Assembly: GCF_018531465.1 (NCBI RefSeq)
Contig: NZ_JAHDTF010000022.1
Span: 146,732 to 210,731, forward strand
Length of the DNA: 64,000 nt
Direction of reading: 5' to 3'
Origin: Sphaerisporangium fuscum
Lineage (GTDB): Bacteria > Actinomycetota > Actinomycetes > Streptosporangiales > Streptosporangiaceae
A program made the position numbers and the translations under genes. Of this stretch, positions 1 through 7,914 are shown in pieces (position 1 is the first letter of the stretch; each line of letters starts with the position of its first letter). The notes under the pieces were generated by a model, which worked only from the letters and a program-made list of their open reading frames with translations, had not been told where the DNA came from and ran no database searches.

Positions 1-208
1 CCACCCAGTAGAACACGCGGGGCACCTCTTCTCTTGGCTTCTACCGGCGTTCACGGCCGTGTAACCGGCGTGGCGTCATTTTCGCATGCCCGGCGCACCG
101 GACCTACACCTCACCGGCGGCGGGACGCGACACCGGCCTCCGGTATCTCGCGGTACGGCCCCGAACGTGCGACGATCAGGCGGAGCCGCATCAGGAGAGG
201 AACCCATC
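1..208. other. Leading intergenic stretch
   Basis: No gene is supported in this left-hand stretch. The open frames that cross it have no recognisable protein and no ribosome site. The only clear signal is the purine-rich AGGAGAGG at about 193-200, which serves the esterase that follows. Confidence 0.5.
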
Positions 209-970
209 ATGCCGCTCATGCCCGGCGCCGAGCCGTTCCACCATGAGGGTGGTCAGGTCGGGGTCCTGCTCTGCCACGGGTTCACCGGGTCGCCGCAGTC
301 GCTGCGCCCCTGGGCCAAGCATCTCGCGGCGGCGGGCCTGACCGTGTCACTGCCCCGGCTGCCCGGTCACGGCACCACCTGGCAGGAGATGAACCGCACC
401 CGATGGGAGGACTGGTACGCCGAGCTCGAGAGGGAGTTCGAGGGCCTGCGCACCCGGTGCGCGGAGGTCTTCGTCATGGGCCTGTCGCTCGGGGGGTGCA
501 TGGCGCTGCGGCTGGCCGAGGTCCACGGGCGGGATGTGCGGGGCGTGGTGGTGGTGAACCCGTCCATCGTCAACGACGTGCCGCTGCTCGCGCTGGCACC
601 GGTCCTGAAGTTCTTCGTGTCATCGGTCCCGGGCGTCGCGGGCGACATCAAGCGCGAGGACGCGACCGAGCTGGGCTACACCCGCACCCCCATCAGGGCG
701 GCGGCCACCCTGCCGACGCTGTGGTCGCTGGTGCAGTCGGAGCTGCACCTCATCACCCAGCCGGTGCTCGTCTACCACAGCCCGGAGGACCACGTGGTCA
801 AACCCGCGAGCGTCGAGCTGCTCCAGAAGGTGATGGGCGACAATCTGACCGTGCGTCAGTGCCTCGACAGCTACCACGTCGCGACCCTCGACAACGATGC
901 GCCGCGCATTTTCGAGGGGAGCCTCGACTTCATCAAGACCCACGCGTCGGTACCCTTGCAGAGAGACTGA
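209..970 (+). CDS. Alpha/beta-hydrolase, carboxylesterase/monoacylglycerol lipase type
   Basis: This 253-residue protein is a serine esterase of the small carboxylesterase (Est30-like) type, probably cytoplasmic because no signal peptide is seen. The oxyanion region is CHGFTGSP (about residues 22-29). The nucleophile elbow is GLSLGG with Ser93, the acid is probably the Asp in SPEDHVV and the base the His in DSYHVATLDND. ATG at 209 is chosen because AGGAGAGG lies 8-10 bases upstream; the longer open frame back to 86 has low-quality sequence. The length fits the family (about 250). The substrate cannot be named. The next gene follows after 131 bases on the same strand. Confidence 0.85.
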   Translation: MPLMPGAEPFHHEGGQVGVLLCHGFTGSPQSLRPWAKHLAAAGLTVSLPRLPGHGTTWQEMNRTRWEDWYAELEREFEGLRTRCAEVFVMGLSLGGCMALRLAEVHGRDVRGVVVVNPSIVNDVPLLALAPVLKFFVSSVPGVAGDIKREDATELGYTRTPIRAAATLPTLWSLVQSELHLITQPVLVYHSPEDHVVKPASVELLQKVMGDNLTVRQCLDSYHVATLDNDAPRIFEGSLDFIKTHASVPLQRD

Positions 971-1101
971 TCCGACCTCGGCGGCGAGCCGTGCGCGAGG
1001 CGGCGACGCAACGTGCCGGCCGGCGACCGAGCGAAGCGACCACGATCATCAGCAGCCGCCCCGCGAGCGGGACACGAGCATTGGACGAATCGAAGTGACC
1101 G

Positions 1102-1554
1102 GTGACGCCGCAGAGCGATGAGGACGAGGTCTGGCGTCAGATCGTCGCCTCCTTCAACGAGACCGCCGATCCCACCGCGGCAGGTCAGCCATGGCCGGAC
1201 CGCGAGAACGTCTCCCCCGACGACGCCTACCAGGCGGTGAAGGCGGAGACCTCAGCGGAGATCCGCAAGGAAGAGACCGCCGTCGCCTCCGGCGAGGAGG
1301 ACGACGACGATCACTATGTCCCCCCTCCCCCGCCGCCGCTGCCCAAGATGGACCCCGGCACCAAGATCGCATGGCTGGCGTTGTTCGGCGGCCCCGCCTA
1401 CCTCCTGCTCGCCGCGCTGCTGTCCTGGCCCATGGACGGCTGGATCGTGTTCGCCGCCATCGCGGCGTTCATCGGGGGCTTCGTCGCGCTGATCGTCCGC
1501 ATGGGCGACGGCCCGCCGCCCGACTCCGGGTGGGACGACGGCGCGGTCATCTGA
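1102..1554 (+). CDS. Small two-TM membrane protein, unknown function
   Basis: The protein has 150 residues and starts with GTG. It has an acidic soluble N-terminus (about 1-70), a run of eight prolines preceded by four aspartates, and two membrane segments at about 88-108 (IAWLALFGGPAYLLLAALL) and 114-135, ending in a short acidic tail. I do not recognise a functional family; proteins of this shape are common hypothetical proteins in actinobacteria. The gene faces the leftward secreted-protein gene across about 65 bases that hold only a weak CTCAG/CTGAG hairpin. Confidence 0.6.
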   Translation: MTPQSDEDEVWRQIVASFNETADPTAAGQPWPDRENVSPDDAYQAVKAETSAEIRKEETAVASGEEDDDDHYVPPPPPPLPKMDPGTKIAWLALFGGPAYLLLAALLSWPMDGWIVFAAIAAFIGGFVALIVRMGDGPPPDSGWDDGAVI

Positions 1555-1619
1555 CCGCCCGCGACCCGGCCTCAGGTGATCTGAGCCCTGACGCCCCGGG
1601 CCTCAGGTCACCCGGCCGC

Positions 1620-2870
1620 TCACGAGGGGGCGTCGGTGGGGGTGCCGGCCCCGGAGCCGGGGGCCCCGCCGAGACCCGGGGCGGAGGTGGGGCGGAGCGA
1701 GGGAGCCGGCGCGGCCTCGCTCTTGGCGCCGCCGCCCTGCTGGAAGCGCTCGACCACGTCGGTGTAACGGTCGCCGGCGTCGACCACGTGCCCCACGGCC
1801 AAGGTGAGGTCGCCGACGTGGGTGACCGCCTGCAGCCGCATCGTGCGCGGCCGGGCGGCGGGCTCACCGCGCACCACGTGCCACGCCGGCCCGCTTCCCT
1901 TCAGCAGGAACGCCTGCCCGGGGTGGTCGGGGTCGAAGCCCGACACCCAGAAGTGCCCCTTGCCGTCGCCGGTGACGCCGTACAGCTCGGCGTACTCCTG
2001 CGGGACGGACGCCTGGCTCCAGCGCTTGCCGTTCCAGGTGAGGATCAGCGGCGTGATCTTCTTCCCGTCGTGGTAGACGCCCCCCACGGCGACGGCCTTC
2101 TTCGGCCCGTCGATGTAGACGTCGCGCAGGAAGCCGCCCTCGACGGACGGCACGGTGGCGGGCTTCCAGGTGGTGCCGGACAACTTCATGATCACCGGCC
2201 GGCCGCCGTCGTCGCCGACCGCCCAGCCGTCGCCCTTCTGCGTCACCGCCACGCCGTACAGGGTGCCCCTGATCTTGCCCTCCTGGGCGGTCCAGCCCTT
2301 GGAGGTGCCGGTGGCGATGAGCGTCTTCTTGCCGCGGCTGCCGACCGCGACCACCCGGCCCGGGACGGCCGCGACGGCGCCCAGCCAGTCGCCGGAGGCG
2401 AACTGCGGCACGCCGACCCGGTCGAACACCGATCCGTCGCCGCGCACGACGTAGGGCAGGCCGTCGTGGCCCTCGCCGACCGCCCAGATCTCGCCGGGCG
2501 AGGCGGCGGCCACCGACCGCAGGTGCCCGGCGCTGGAGACGTCGTTGCGGATACCGATCTCGGTCCAGGCCGTGCCGTCCCAGTGGGTGATCACGCCGCG
2601 GTTCTGCCAGGCCTCCCAGACGTCCTCCTGGCCGACCGCCCAGATGTTGGTCTTGGTCAGCCCCACGACGTCGGACAGGGAGCCGTCGGTCGCCAGCCGC
2701 GCGGTCGCCGACTCCTGGAGCAGCGCCACCGGGCCGCGATCGGCGGCACGCGGATGCGAGGGGTCGGCATGGGCGTGCGCTGAGGGTGTGGCGCGAAGGA
2801 GGGCACCGGTCAGCACACCGGTCAGCAGCACGCACAACGACAACGCACGCCGCGACTGGCGGCGGGACAT
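1620..2870 (-). CDS. Secreted propeller-like repeat protein
   Basis: The 416-residue protein begins MSRRQSRRALSL and has a typical Sec signal peptide (Arg-rich n-region, hydrophobic core, cleavage after about THAHA-type residues near 35). The mature part holds several repeats of about 45-50 residues centred on IWAVG, RVVAVG, GWAVG and KAVAVG, which resembles the BNR/Kelch-like blades of a beta-propeller. The C-terminal 50 residues are rich in Pro, Gly and Ala and probably disordered. The start at 2870 is preferred over 2951 because it opens the signal peptide. No catalytic motif is visible; a binding or surface role is inference only. Confidence 0.65.
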   Translation of the reverse strand: MSRRQSRRALSLCVLLTGVLTGALLRATPSAHAHADPSHPRAADRGPVALLQESATARLATDGSLSDVVGLTKTNIWAVGQEDVWEAWQNRGVITHWDGTAWTEIGIRNDVSSAGHLRSVAAASPGEIWAVGEGHDGLPYVVRGDGSVFDRVGVPQFASGDWLGAVAAVPGRVVAVGSRGKKTLIATGTSKGWTAQEGKIRGTLYGVAVTQKGDGWAVGDDGGRPVIMKLSGTTWKPATVPSVEGGFLRDVYIDGPKKAVAVGGVYHDGKKITPLILTWNGKRWSQASVPQEYAELYGVTGDGKGHFWVSGFDPDHPGQAFLLKGSGPAWHVVRGEPAARPRTMRLQAVTHVGDLTLAVGHVVDAGDRYTDVVERFQQGGGAKSEAAPAPSLRPTSAPGLGGAPGSGAGTPTDAPS

Positions 2871-2954
2871 GACCAAATCGTACGTGTCCCGCCATCGGGT
2901 GCGTGGCAGGTCCCCCACTGTTGACCGAACGGTCACCTGACGGCCGGGCACCGC

Positions 2955-3647
2955 TCAGCTCGCGAGGAGCTCGGCCACGACGGGCAGGTGGTCGGTGGCC
3001 GCCCGCAGGTCGTCGGCGGCGGCGTCCACGCCGCCGCACGACCGGACCCCGAGGCCCGGCGAGGCGAAGATGACGTCCAGGCGCCGGTCCGGCCTTCGGG
3101 AGGTGAAGGTGAGGCCGCTCCCGCGCGGCGCGAGGCGGTAGCAGTCGGACAGGCGCCGGGCGAAGTGGTCCCAGGCCTCCCCGCCCGCCTGCTCGTTGAC
3201 GTCGCCGGCCACCACGATGGGGGTGCCGAAGCGCCGGGCCACCTTCTCCACCAGGTTCATGATCTCCACGGCGTGGGCGAGCCGGGCGGCGGGCACCAGG
3301 TCGAGGTGCACGGAGGCGACGGTCATCCGCACCCCGCGGCACTCGACCACCGCGATCGCCACGCCGCGCCGTTCGAGCCCGCTGAAGTACCGCAGCAGGT
3401 GGCCCTCGGCGTGGACCAGGCGCACGTCGGGGGCGGCGAGCACCGCGACGCCGCCCCAGCGCCGCCCGCTGATCAGGCGGAGCCCGGCCCCGGCCGCGAG
3501 CTCGGCGCGTTTGCGCCGCCAGCCGAGCAGCCGCGGCGCCTCCTGGACGCACAGCACGTCGGGCGCCATGGCCCTGATGACCCGCGCCAGCGCGGCGTTG
3601 TCGTCGTACATCGAGCGCACGTTGTAGGTGCCGACGCGGATCATCAT
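2955..3647 (-). CDS. Endonuclease/exonuclease/phosphatase (EEP) family protein
   Basis: This 230-residue protein has the EEP fold motifs in order: VGTYNVR near the start (metal Asn), CVQEAPR (metal Glu), SVHLDLVP (catalytic His), VAGDVNE (Asp/Asn pair) and TDHLPVVAEL at the end (Asp-His). All metal and catalytic residues are present, so it should be an active Mg-dependent phosphoesterase. Substrates in this family range from DNA to inositol phosphates and sphingolipids and cannot be chosen here. It starts at ATG 3647 or 3644, 28 bases downstream of the ROK kinase, and probably shares its transcript. Confidence 0.85.
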   Translation of the reverse strand: MMIRVGTYNVRSMYDDNAALARVIRAMAPDVLCVQEAPRLLGWRRKRAELAAGAGLRLISGRRWGGVAVLAAPDVRLVHAEGHLLRYFSGLERRGVAIAVVECRGVRMTVASVHLDLVPAARLAHAVEIMNLVEKVARRFGTPIVVAGDVNEQAGGEAWDHFARRLSDCYRLAPRGSGLTFTSRRPDRRLDVIFASPGLGVRSCGGVDAAADDLRAATDHLPVVAELLAS

Positions 3648-3675
3648 GGGTCGCCGGGGAGCTTCCGCCCGCCGG

Positions 3676-4620
3676 TCAGGGCTGCCGGGCGAGGTCGGCC
3701 GCGCCGACCAGCCCCGCCGAGGGGCCGAGCTCGGCCAGGCGGATCTCGGCGTGCGGACGGTGGGCGCGGCCGGTGAGCGAGCGGTCGAAGGCGTCGCGGG
3801 CCCGGTCGATCCACAGGTCGGCGGCACGGGACACGCCGCCGCCCAGCACGAAGCAGCCCGGGTCGAGCACCGCGGCCAGGTCGGCGAGCCCCTGCCCGAT
3901 CCACGCGGCCATGGAGGCGAAGGCGGCCAGCGCGGCCTCGTCGCCCTCGCGGGCGGCCTTGGTGACGTGCTCGCCCTCGACGCCGGCGACGGAGCCGCCC
4001 GCCAGCTCCAGGATGCGGGCGCCGCGGCCGGGGTCCTGTTCGGCGATCAGGCGGGCCTCGTGGACCAGGGCGTTGCCGCTGGCGTACTGCTCCCAGCACC
4101 CGAGGTTGCCGCAGCCGCACAGGCGCCCCTCGGGGACGGCCTGCATGTGGCCCATCTCGGCGCCCATGCCCCAGCGGCCGCGGTACAGGGCTCCGCCGAA
4201 CACCATGCCGCCGCCGATGCCGGTGCCGACCGTGATGCACACCAGGTGGCTCTCGCCGCGCCCGGCGCCGAAGCGGTATTCGCCCCAGGCCATGGCGTTG
4301 GCGTCGTTCTCGACCACGACGGGCAGGCCGACCCGCTCGGCGACCTTCTTCTGCAGCGGCTCCTCGCGCCAGGCGAGGTTCGGGGCGAAGCGGACGATCG
4401 AGCGGGTCTCGTCGACGAACCCCGCGGCGCCCAGCCCGACGGCCTCGACGTCGTGGCGGCCGGCCAGTTCGAGGACGGCCTCGGCGATCGCGTCCGCCAC
4501 CTTGTCGGGGTGCTGGGCGGGAGTGGGCCGCAAAAGGTTCTCCACGATGCGGCCGTCCTCGTCGACGACCCCGGCGGCGATCTTCGTACCGCCGATGTCA
4601 ACGCCGATCGTCAGCGCCAT
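3676..4620 (-). CDS. glkA: ROK-family glucokinase
   Basis: The 314-residue protein phosphorylates glucose or a related sugar with ATP. It has the N-terminal phosphate-binding motif GVDIGGTKI (residues 6-14), the sugar site ENDANAMAWGEY with its catalytic Asp, the glycine-rich TVGTGIGGG, the EMGHM segment and the ROK zinc motif CGCGNLGCWEQYASG. The length matches Streptomyces GlkA. In streptomycetes glkA lies near an acyl-CoA ligase, an ArsA-like ATPase and an EEP protein as here, which supports the symbol. GlkA in that genus also mediates carbon catabolite repression, but that role here is inferred from homology. Confidence 0.85.
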   Translation of the reverse strand: MALTIGVDIGGTKIAAGVVDEDGRIVENLLRPTPAQHPDKVADAIAEAVLELAGRHDVEAVGLGAAGFVDETRSIVRFAPNLAWREEPLQKKVAERVGLPVVVENDANAMAWGEYRFGAGRGESHLVCITVGTGIGGGMVFGGALYRGRWGMGAEMGHMQAVPEGRLCGCGNLGCWEQYASGNALVHEARLIAEQDPGRGARILELAGGSVAGVEGEHVTKAAREGDEAALAAFASMAAWIGQGLADLAAVLDPGCFVLGGGVSRAADLWIDRARDAFDRSLTGRAHRPHAEIRLAELGPSAGLVGAADLARQP

Positions 4621-4655
4621 TTCTCATCCCTTCTCCCCGAGCAGCCGCCGGGCCC

Positions 4656-5231
4656 TCAGCCCAGGTCGATGTGGTGTACTCGGGTGTCCGTGTCGCCGGG
4701 GCGCCTCGGCGCGGCGGGCCTGGACACGGCGTCGACGGCCTGGCGGAACGCGGCGAGGAGCTCCCCGCCGGCCGCGATCAGGTGGTCGGTGACGTCGCCG
4801 CCGGCCTCACGCCGTGCCGCCTTCAACCGGCATACGGGGCAAGCACGACAAATGTACTCATCATCGTCATGCCCGGCCACCGCCTCACTCCACACGTCTC
4901 CGGCCGCGCGGTCGCCGCCGCCGAAGACCTGTCCCAGCCCGTGGCCGAGGCCGCTCACGCCGCCCTTGACGACGCCTTTGCCCAGCTCGCGGCCCACCCG
5001 CTCCTGCAGGCTGTCGAACAGCTTGCGGGCCTCCTGCGCCATCGCCCCGAGCGGGTCGTGCCCCTCGCCGGGCTCCCGGGACGGCCCGCCGCCGGACGCG
5101 CGCTCGTCGTCGCGCCGGTCGGACCGCTCACTCTCGGCACGCCGCTCGGCGTCACGCCGCCTGAACCACTCTTCGCGGTCGCTCGCGCGCCCGTTCTCGG
5201 ACACGCCGCTGTTGTCACTCATCTCGGTCAT
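4656..5231 (-). CDS. DUF5304-like protein with a CxxCxxC motif
   Basis: The 191-residue protein has a highly charged N-terminus rich in Arg, Glu and Asp (about 1-65), a glycine-rich centre with GLGHGLGQVFGGG, and the motif CRACPVC near residue 140 that could bind zinc or iron. It then has a helical C-terminus. Its ATG overlaps the stop of the ArsA-type ATPase by one base (TGATG), so the two are translationally coupled. I recognise it only as a conserved actinobacterial protein of unknown function (DUF5304 type). Coupling to the ATPase suggests that they act together. Confidence 0.7.
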   Translation of the reverse strand: MTEMSDNSGVSENGRASDREEWFRRRDAERRAESERSDRRDDERASGGGPSREPGEGHDPLGAMAQEARKLFDSLQERVGRELGKGVVKGGVSGLGHGLGQVFGGGDRAAGDVWSEAVAGHDDDEYICRACPVCRLKAARREAGGDVTDHLIAAGGELLAAFRQAVDAVSRPAAPRRPGDTDTRVHHIDLG

Positions 5232-6415
5232 CACGCCCCTCCTGCCTCGAACCGTACCCGGAGGCGGCCGTCGCGGAGCGCCGCGTCGCGAACGGATCGG
5301 CGGGCGAGCCCGGCCGGTAGCGTGATGACGCGGCGGTAGGACCCGGCGGTGACGATGAGGTCGTCGCCCTTGCGGCCCAGGTCGACCTCGCTCCGGTCGG
5401 CCAGGGGCAGGGCGAGGCTGAGCTCCTGCACGCCGCCCTCGGAGCGGACGGTCAGCGGCGGCTCTCCGGACGGCGGGGCGAAGGGGTCGGCGCCGTCGTA
5501 CAGCTCCTCGCCGAGCGCGGCGAGCGCCTCCGGCCCGATGGGCTCGGCGGGCAGGTAGGGCACGGTGTGGACGGGCAGCGGCGCGAACGACTCCTGCACC
5601 GCGCCGAGGTGCCTGGCCTGGGCCTCCACCCAGCCGCGCCGCCATTCGTCGCAGCCCTCGGAAGGGAAGACGCGGTTGGCCACGACGGCGTCGACGCGGT
5701 AGCCGTACAGGCTGAGGGAGGTGAAGGTGCGGCGGGCCTCGGCGACCACGACGGCCTCGGGGGTCAGCACCAGCCGCACCGAGGCGTCGTCGCCGGTCAG
5801 AAGGTCGCGCACGCCCATCAGGCCGGTGTGCAGCCGCTCCCCCGCGCTGACGACCGCGTCGTCGGGCACGCTGATGCGGGCGACGTGCCGCACCACGGGC
5901 CCGATCGCCCGGATCAGCCGGCGCCCGGCGGGCAGCAGGCGGTTGACGTGCCAGTCGAGGGCCTCGGGCAGGGCGAGCAGGCGCAGCGTCTCGGCGGTCG
6001 GGGCGCAGTCGACGACCACGACGTCCCACCGGCCGGTGCGCGCCTGCTCGCGCAGCTCCAGCAGCGCGATGACCTCCTCGGCGCCCGGCAGCACCGTGAG
6101 CTCCTCGGAGGTCACGTCGTCGAGCCCGAGCTCGGCCAGCACCCCCCTGGCGTACCGCTGCAGGTCGCCCCAGTGGCGTTCGAGGGCGCGCTGGGTGTCG
6201 ACCTGCTGGAGGTGCAGCCCGGGGGCCACCTCGGAGGGCTCCCGCGAGCCGGGCACGCCGAGGGCGTCGGCCAGGGAGTGGGCGGTGTCGGTGGAGACCA
6301 CGAGCGTCTTGCGGCCCCGGCGGGCGGCGAGGGTGGCCGTCGCGGCGGCGACGGTCGTCTTGCCCACGCCCCCTTTGCCGGTGAACAGCAGGATCCTCGG
6401 GGCCGCCTCGCTCAT
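5231..6415 (-). CDS. ArsA-family ATPase
   Basis: The 394-residue protein carries the deviant P-loop GKGGVGKTT (about residues 12-20), the switch STDTAHSLADALG and the DCAPTAETLRLL motif of the ArsA/Get3 class of dimeric ATPases. The last 80 residues form a small beta-rich domain like the HSP20-like domain found at the end of actinobacterial ArsA homologues. No arsenite-binding cysteine cluster and no arsB or arsC neighbour are seen, so arsenite transport is unlikely; membrane-protein or lipid-related work is possible. It overlaps the upstream SRPBCC gene by 4 bases (ATGA) and the CxxC gene by 1 base. Confidence 0.85.
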   Translation of the reverse strand: MSEAAPRILLFTGKGGVGKTTVAAATATLAARRGRKTLVVSTDTAHSLADALGVPGSREPSEVAPGLHLQQVDTQRALERHWGDLQRYARGVLAELGLDDVTSEELTVLPGAEEVIALLELREQARTGRWDVVVVDCAPTAETLRLLALPEALDWHVNRLLPAGRRLIRAIGPVVRHVARISVPDDAVVSAGERLHTGLMGVRDLLTGDDASVRLVLTPEAVVVAEARRTFTSLSLYGYRVDAVVANRVFPSEGCDEWRRGWVEAQARHLGAVQESFAPLPVHTVPYLPAEPIGPEALAALGEELYDGADPFAPPSGEPPLTVRSEGGVQELSLALPLADRSEVDLGRKGDDLIVTAGSYRRVITLPAGLARRSVRDAALRDGRLRVRFEAGGA

Positions 6416-6849
6416 CGGCCCTCGACTCGCTTCTTGAGCCCCTTGAGCGCGGTGTCGACGATGACCTTCTCGGCCTTGCGCTTGATCATGCCGATCATCG
6501 GCACCTTGAGGTCGACGGCCAGCTCGTAGGTCACCTCGGTGCCGCCGGTCCCGGGGACCAGCCGGTAGCTGCCGGTGAGCGCCGACAGCATCTTGCCGGG
6601 CTGGACCACCTGCCAGTCGACCTCCTCGTCGCCCTGCCAGCGGTAGCCGAGGACGTACTCGTCCCTGATCACCCCGGCGTCGAGGACGAACCGGACGGTG
6701 GCCGGACGGCCGTCGTCGCCCACGGTGAGGACCTCGGCGGCCTTCACCTGGTCGGCCCACTCGGGGTAGGCGGCGAAGTCGGCGATGACCTCCGTGATGG
6801 CCGCCGGATCGGCGCCGATCGTGATGCTGGACGTGGTGCGATCAGCCAT
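6412..6849 (-). CDS. SRPBCC (polyketide cyclase/START-like) protein
   Basis: This 145-residue protein begins MADRTTSSITIGADPA, then follows the SRPBCC pattern: an opening strand, helix with DFAAYPEWA, and the closing long C-terminal helix (KAEKVIVDTALKGLKKRVE). Such domains form a deep pocket for lipids or other hydrophobic ligands. The YPEWADQVKAAEVL segment is typical of the actinobacterial group found beside ArsA-like ATPases. ATG 6849 is preferred; an alternative ATG lies at 6873. It is the first gene of the coupled trio with the ATPase and the CxxC protein. The ligand is unknown. Confidence 0.8.
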   Translation of the reverse strand: MADRTTSSITIGADPAAITEVIADFAAYPEWADQVKAAEVLTVGDDGRPATVRFVLDAGVIRDEYVLGYRWQGDEEVDWQVVQPGKMLSALTGSYRLVPGTGGTEVTYELAVDLKVPMIGMIKRKAEKVIVDTALKGLKKRVEGR

Positions 6850-6917
6850 GGGCTTACCGTACTCGTTCACCATGCCGTCGCGAACGCCCCAGGGGCCGAT
6901 CTCGGCGGTGCGCCTGT

Positions 6918-7685
6918 TCACAGATCGAGCGCGAAGGGGCGGCCCCGGCCGCGGAAGTGGCCGACGTTGAGGCATTCGGTGCGGCCGATGCGGGTGCGGG
7001 CCGCCAGCGGCTGGTGCACGTGGCCGAACAGCGCGTACCTCGGCTGGGTCTTCCTGATCGCCTCCAGCGTGGCCTCGCTGCCCCTTTCGAACCGCCGCGC
7101 CACCACGTCGTACAGCAGCTCGGGGACGGCCGGCGGGATGTGGCAGCAGAGCACGTCGACGGCGCCGACCGCCTCGACCTTGCGGGCGAACTCCTCGTCG
7201 TCGATCTCGTTGGGCGTGCGGTAGCGGGTGCGCAGGCCGCCGCCGACGAACCCGAACGTCAGGCCGCCGATCTCGGCGATCTGGCCGTCGAGGACGTGGT
7301 GGCCGTCCCTGACGTAGTCGCCCCACAGCGCGGGCAGGTCGACGTTGCCGTAGGTGAGGTAGGCAGGGGTGGGCATGGCCGCGAAGATGCGGCGGTACTG
7401 GTCGCGTACGGTGCGCTCGATGTGCTCACGGGGGTCGCCGCCCAGGCTCGCCCACAGGGCGGCCGACATGGTGCGGGCCTCGTCGAAGCGGCCGGCGGTG
7501 CGCAGCCGGATGAACTCCGAGGCCCGCTCGGCGCCGAACAGCTCGGCGAAGATGCCCTGGGAGTGGTCGGCGTAGTCGACGAAAAGGATCAGATCGCCGA
7601 GGCAGACGAGCGCGTCGGCGCCCTCCCCGGCCCGGGAGAGGGCGTCCGCGCGCCCGTGGACGTCGCTGACGACATGGACCCGCAT
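6918..7685 (-). CDS. Calcineurin-like metallophosphoesterase
   Basis: The 255-residue protein starts MRVHVVSDVHGR and shows the metallophosphoesterase motif set: DxH (SDVHG), GDLILF (GD), TYGNVDLP (GNxD/H), CCHIPP (GH-like) and FGHVHQPL (GHxH). Two metal ions are expected in the active site. The segment YADHSQGIFAELFG is typical of actinobacterial members next to the SRPBCC/ArsA genes. An in-frame ATG at 7694 is the alternative start. The substrate is not predictable from sequence. It lies 68 bases upstream of the SRPBCC gene on the same strand. Confidence 0.8.
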   Translation of the reverse strand: MRVHVVSDVHGRADALSRAGEGADALVCLGDLILFVDYADHSQGIFAELFGAERASEFIRLRTAGRFDEARTMSAALWASLGGDPREHIERTVRDQYRRIFAAMPTPAYLTYGNVDLPALWGDYVRDGHHVLDGQIAEIGGLTFGFVGGGLRTRYRTPNEIDDEEFARKVEAVGAVDVLCCHIPPAVPELLYDVVARRFERGSEATLEAIRKTQPRYALFGHVHQPLAARTRIGRTECLNVGHFRGRGRPFALDL

Positions 7686-7914
7686 GACGGACATCGTAGT
7701 ACCGGCCGGCAACCCGACCTAGCGCTTGGGTAAGCAGGGACGACACGCGCGGCGTCACCTCCGAGCGACGGCGCCCCGCCACTTGACACTGATAGCGTGG
7801 ATTTGCCCTTGATAAAGGGTCGGTGACGTGTCTACCCATGCGTAACTTGACGCGGTAGCGTCCAGGCTGCCCCGACCGAAAACCGCCATGATGCGTGCGC
7901 CCAGAGGAGTGACC

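Noticed and set aside
1191..2783. Long rightward open frame (530 codons) over the secreted propeller gene
   Set aside because: It is a shadow of high-GC coding sequence. It has Gly/Arg/Asp-rich low-complexity protein, no ribosome site, and the opposite strand has a signal peptide and repeats.
5231..6415. Arsenic resistance operon around the ArsA-like ATPase
   Set aside because: There is no arsB, arsC or arsR beside it, and the Cys triad that binds arsenite is not seen.
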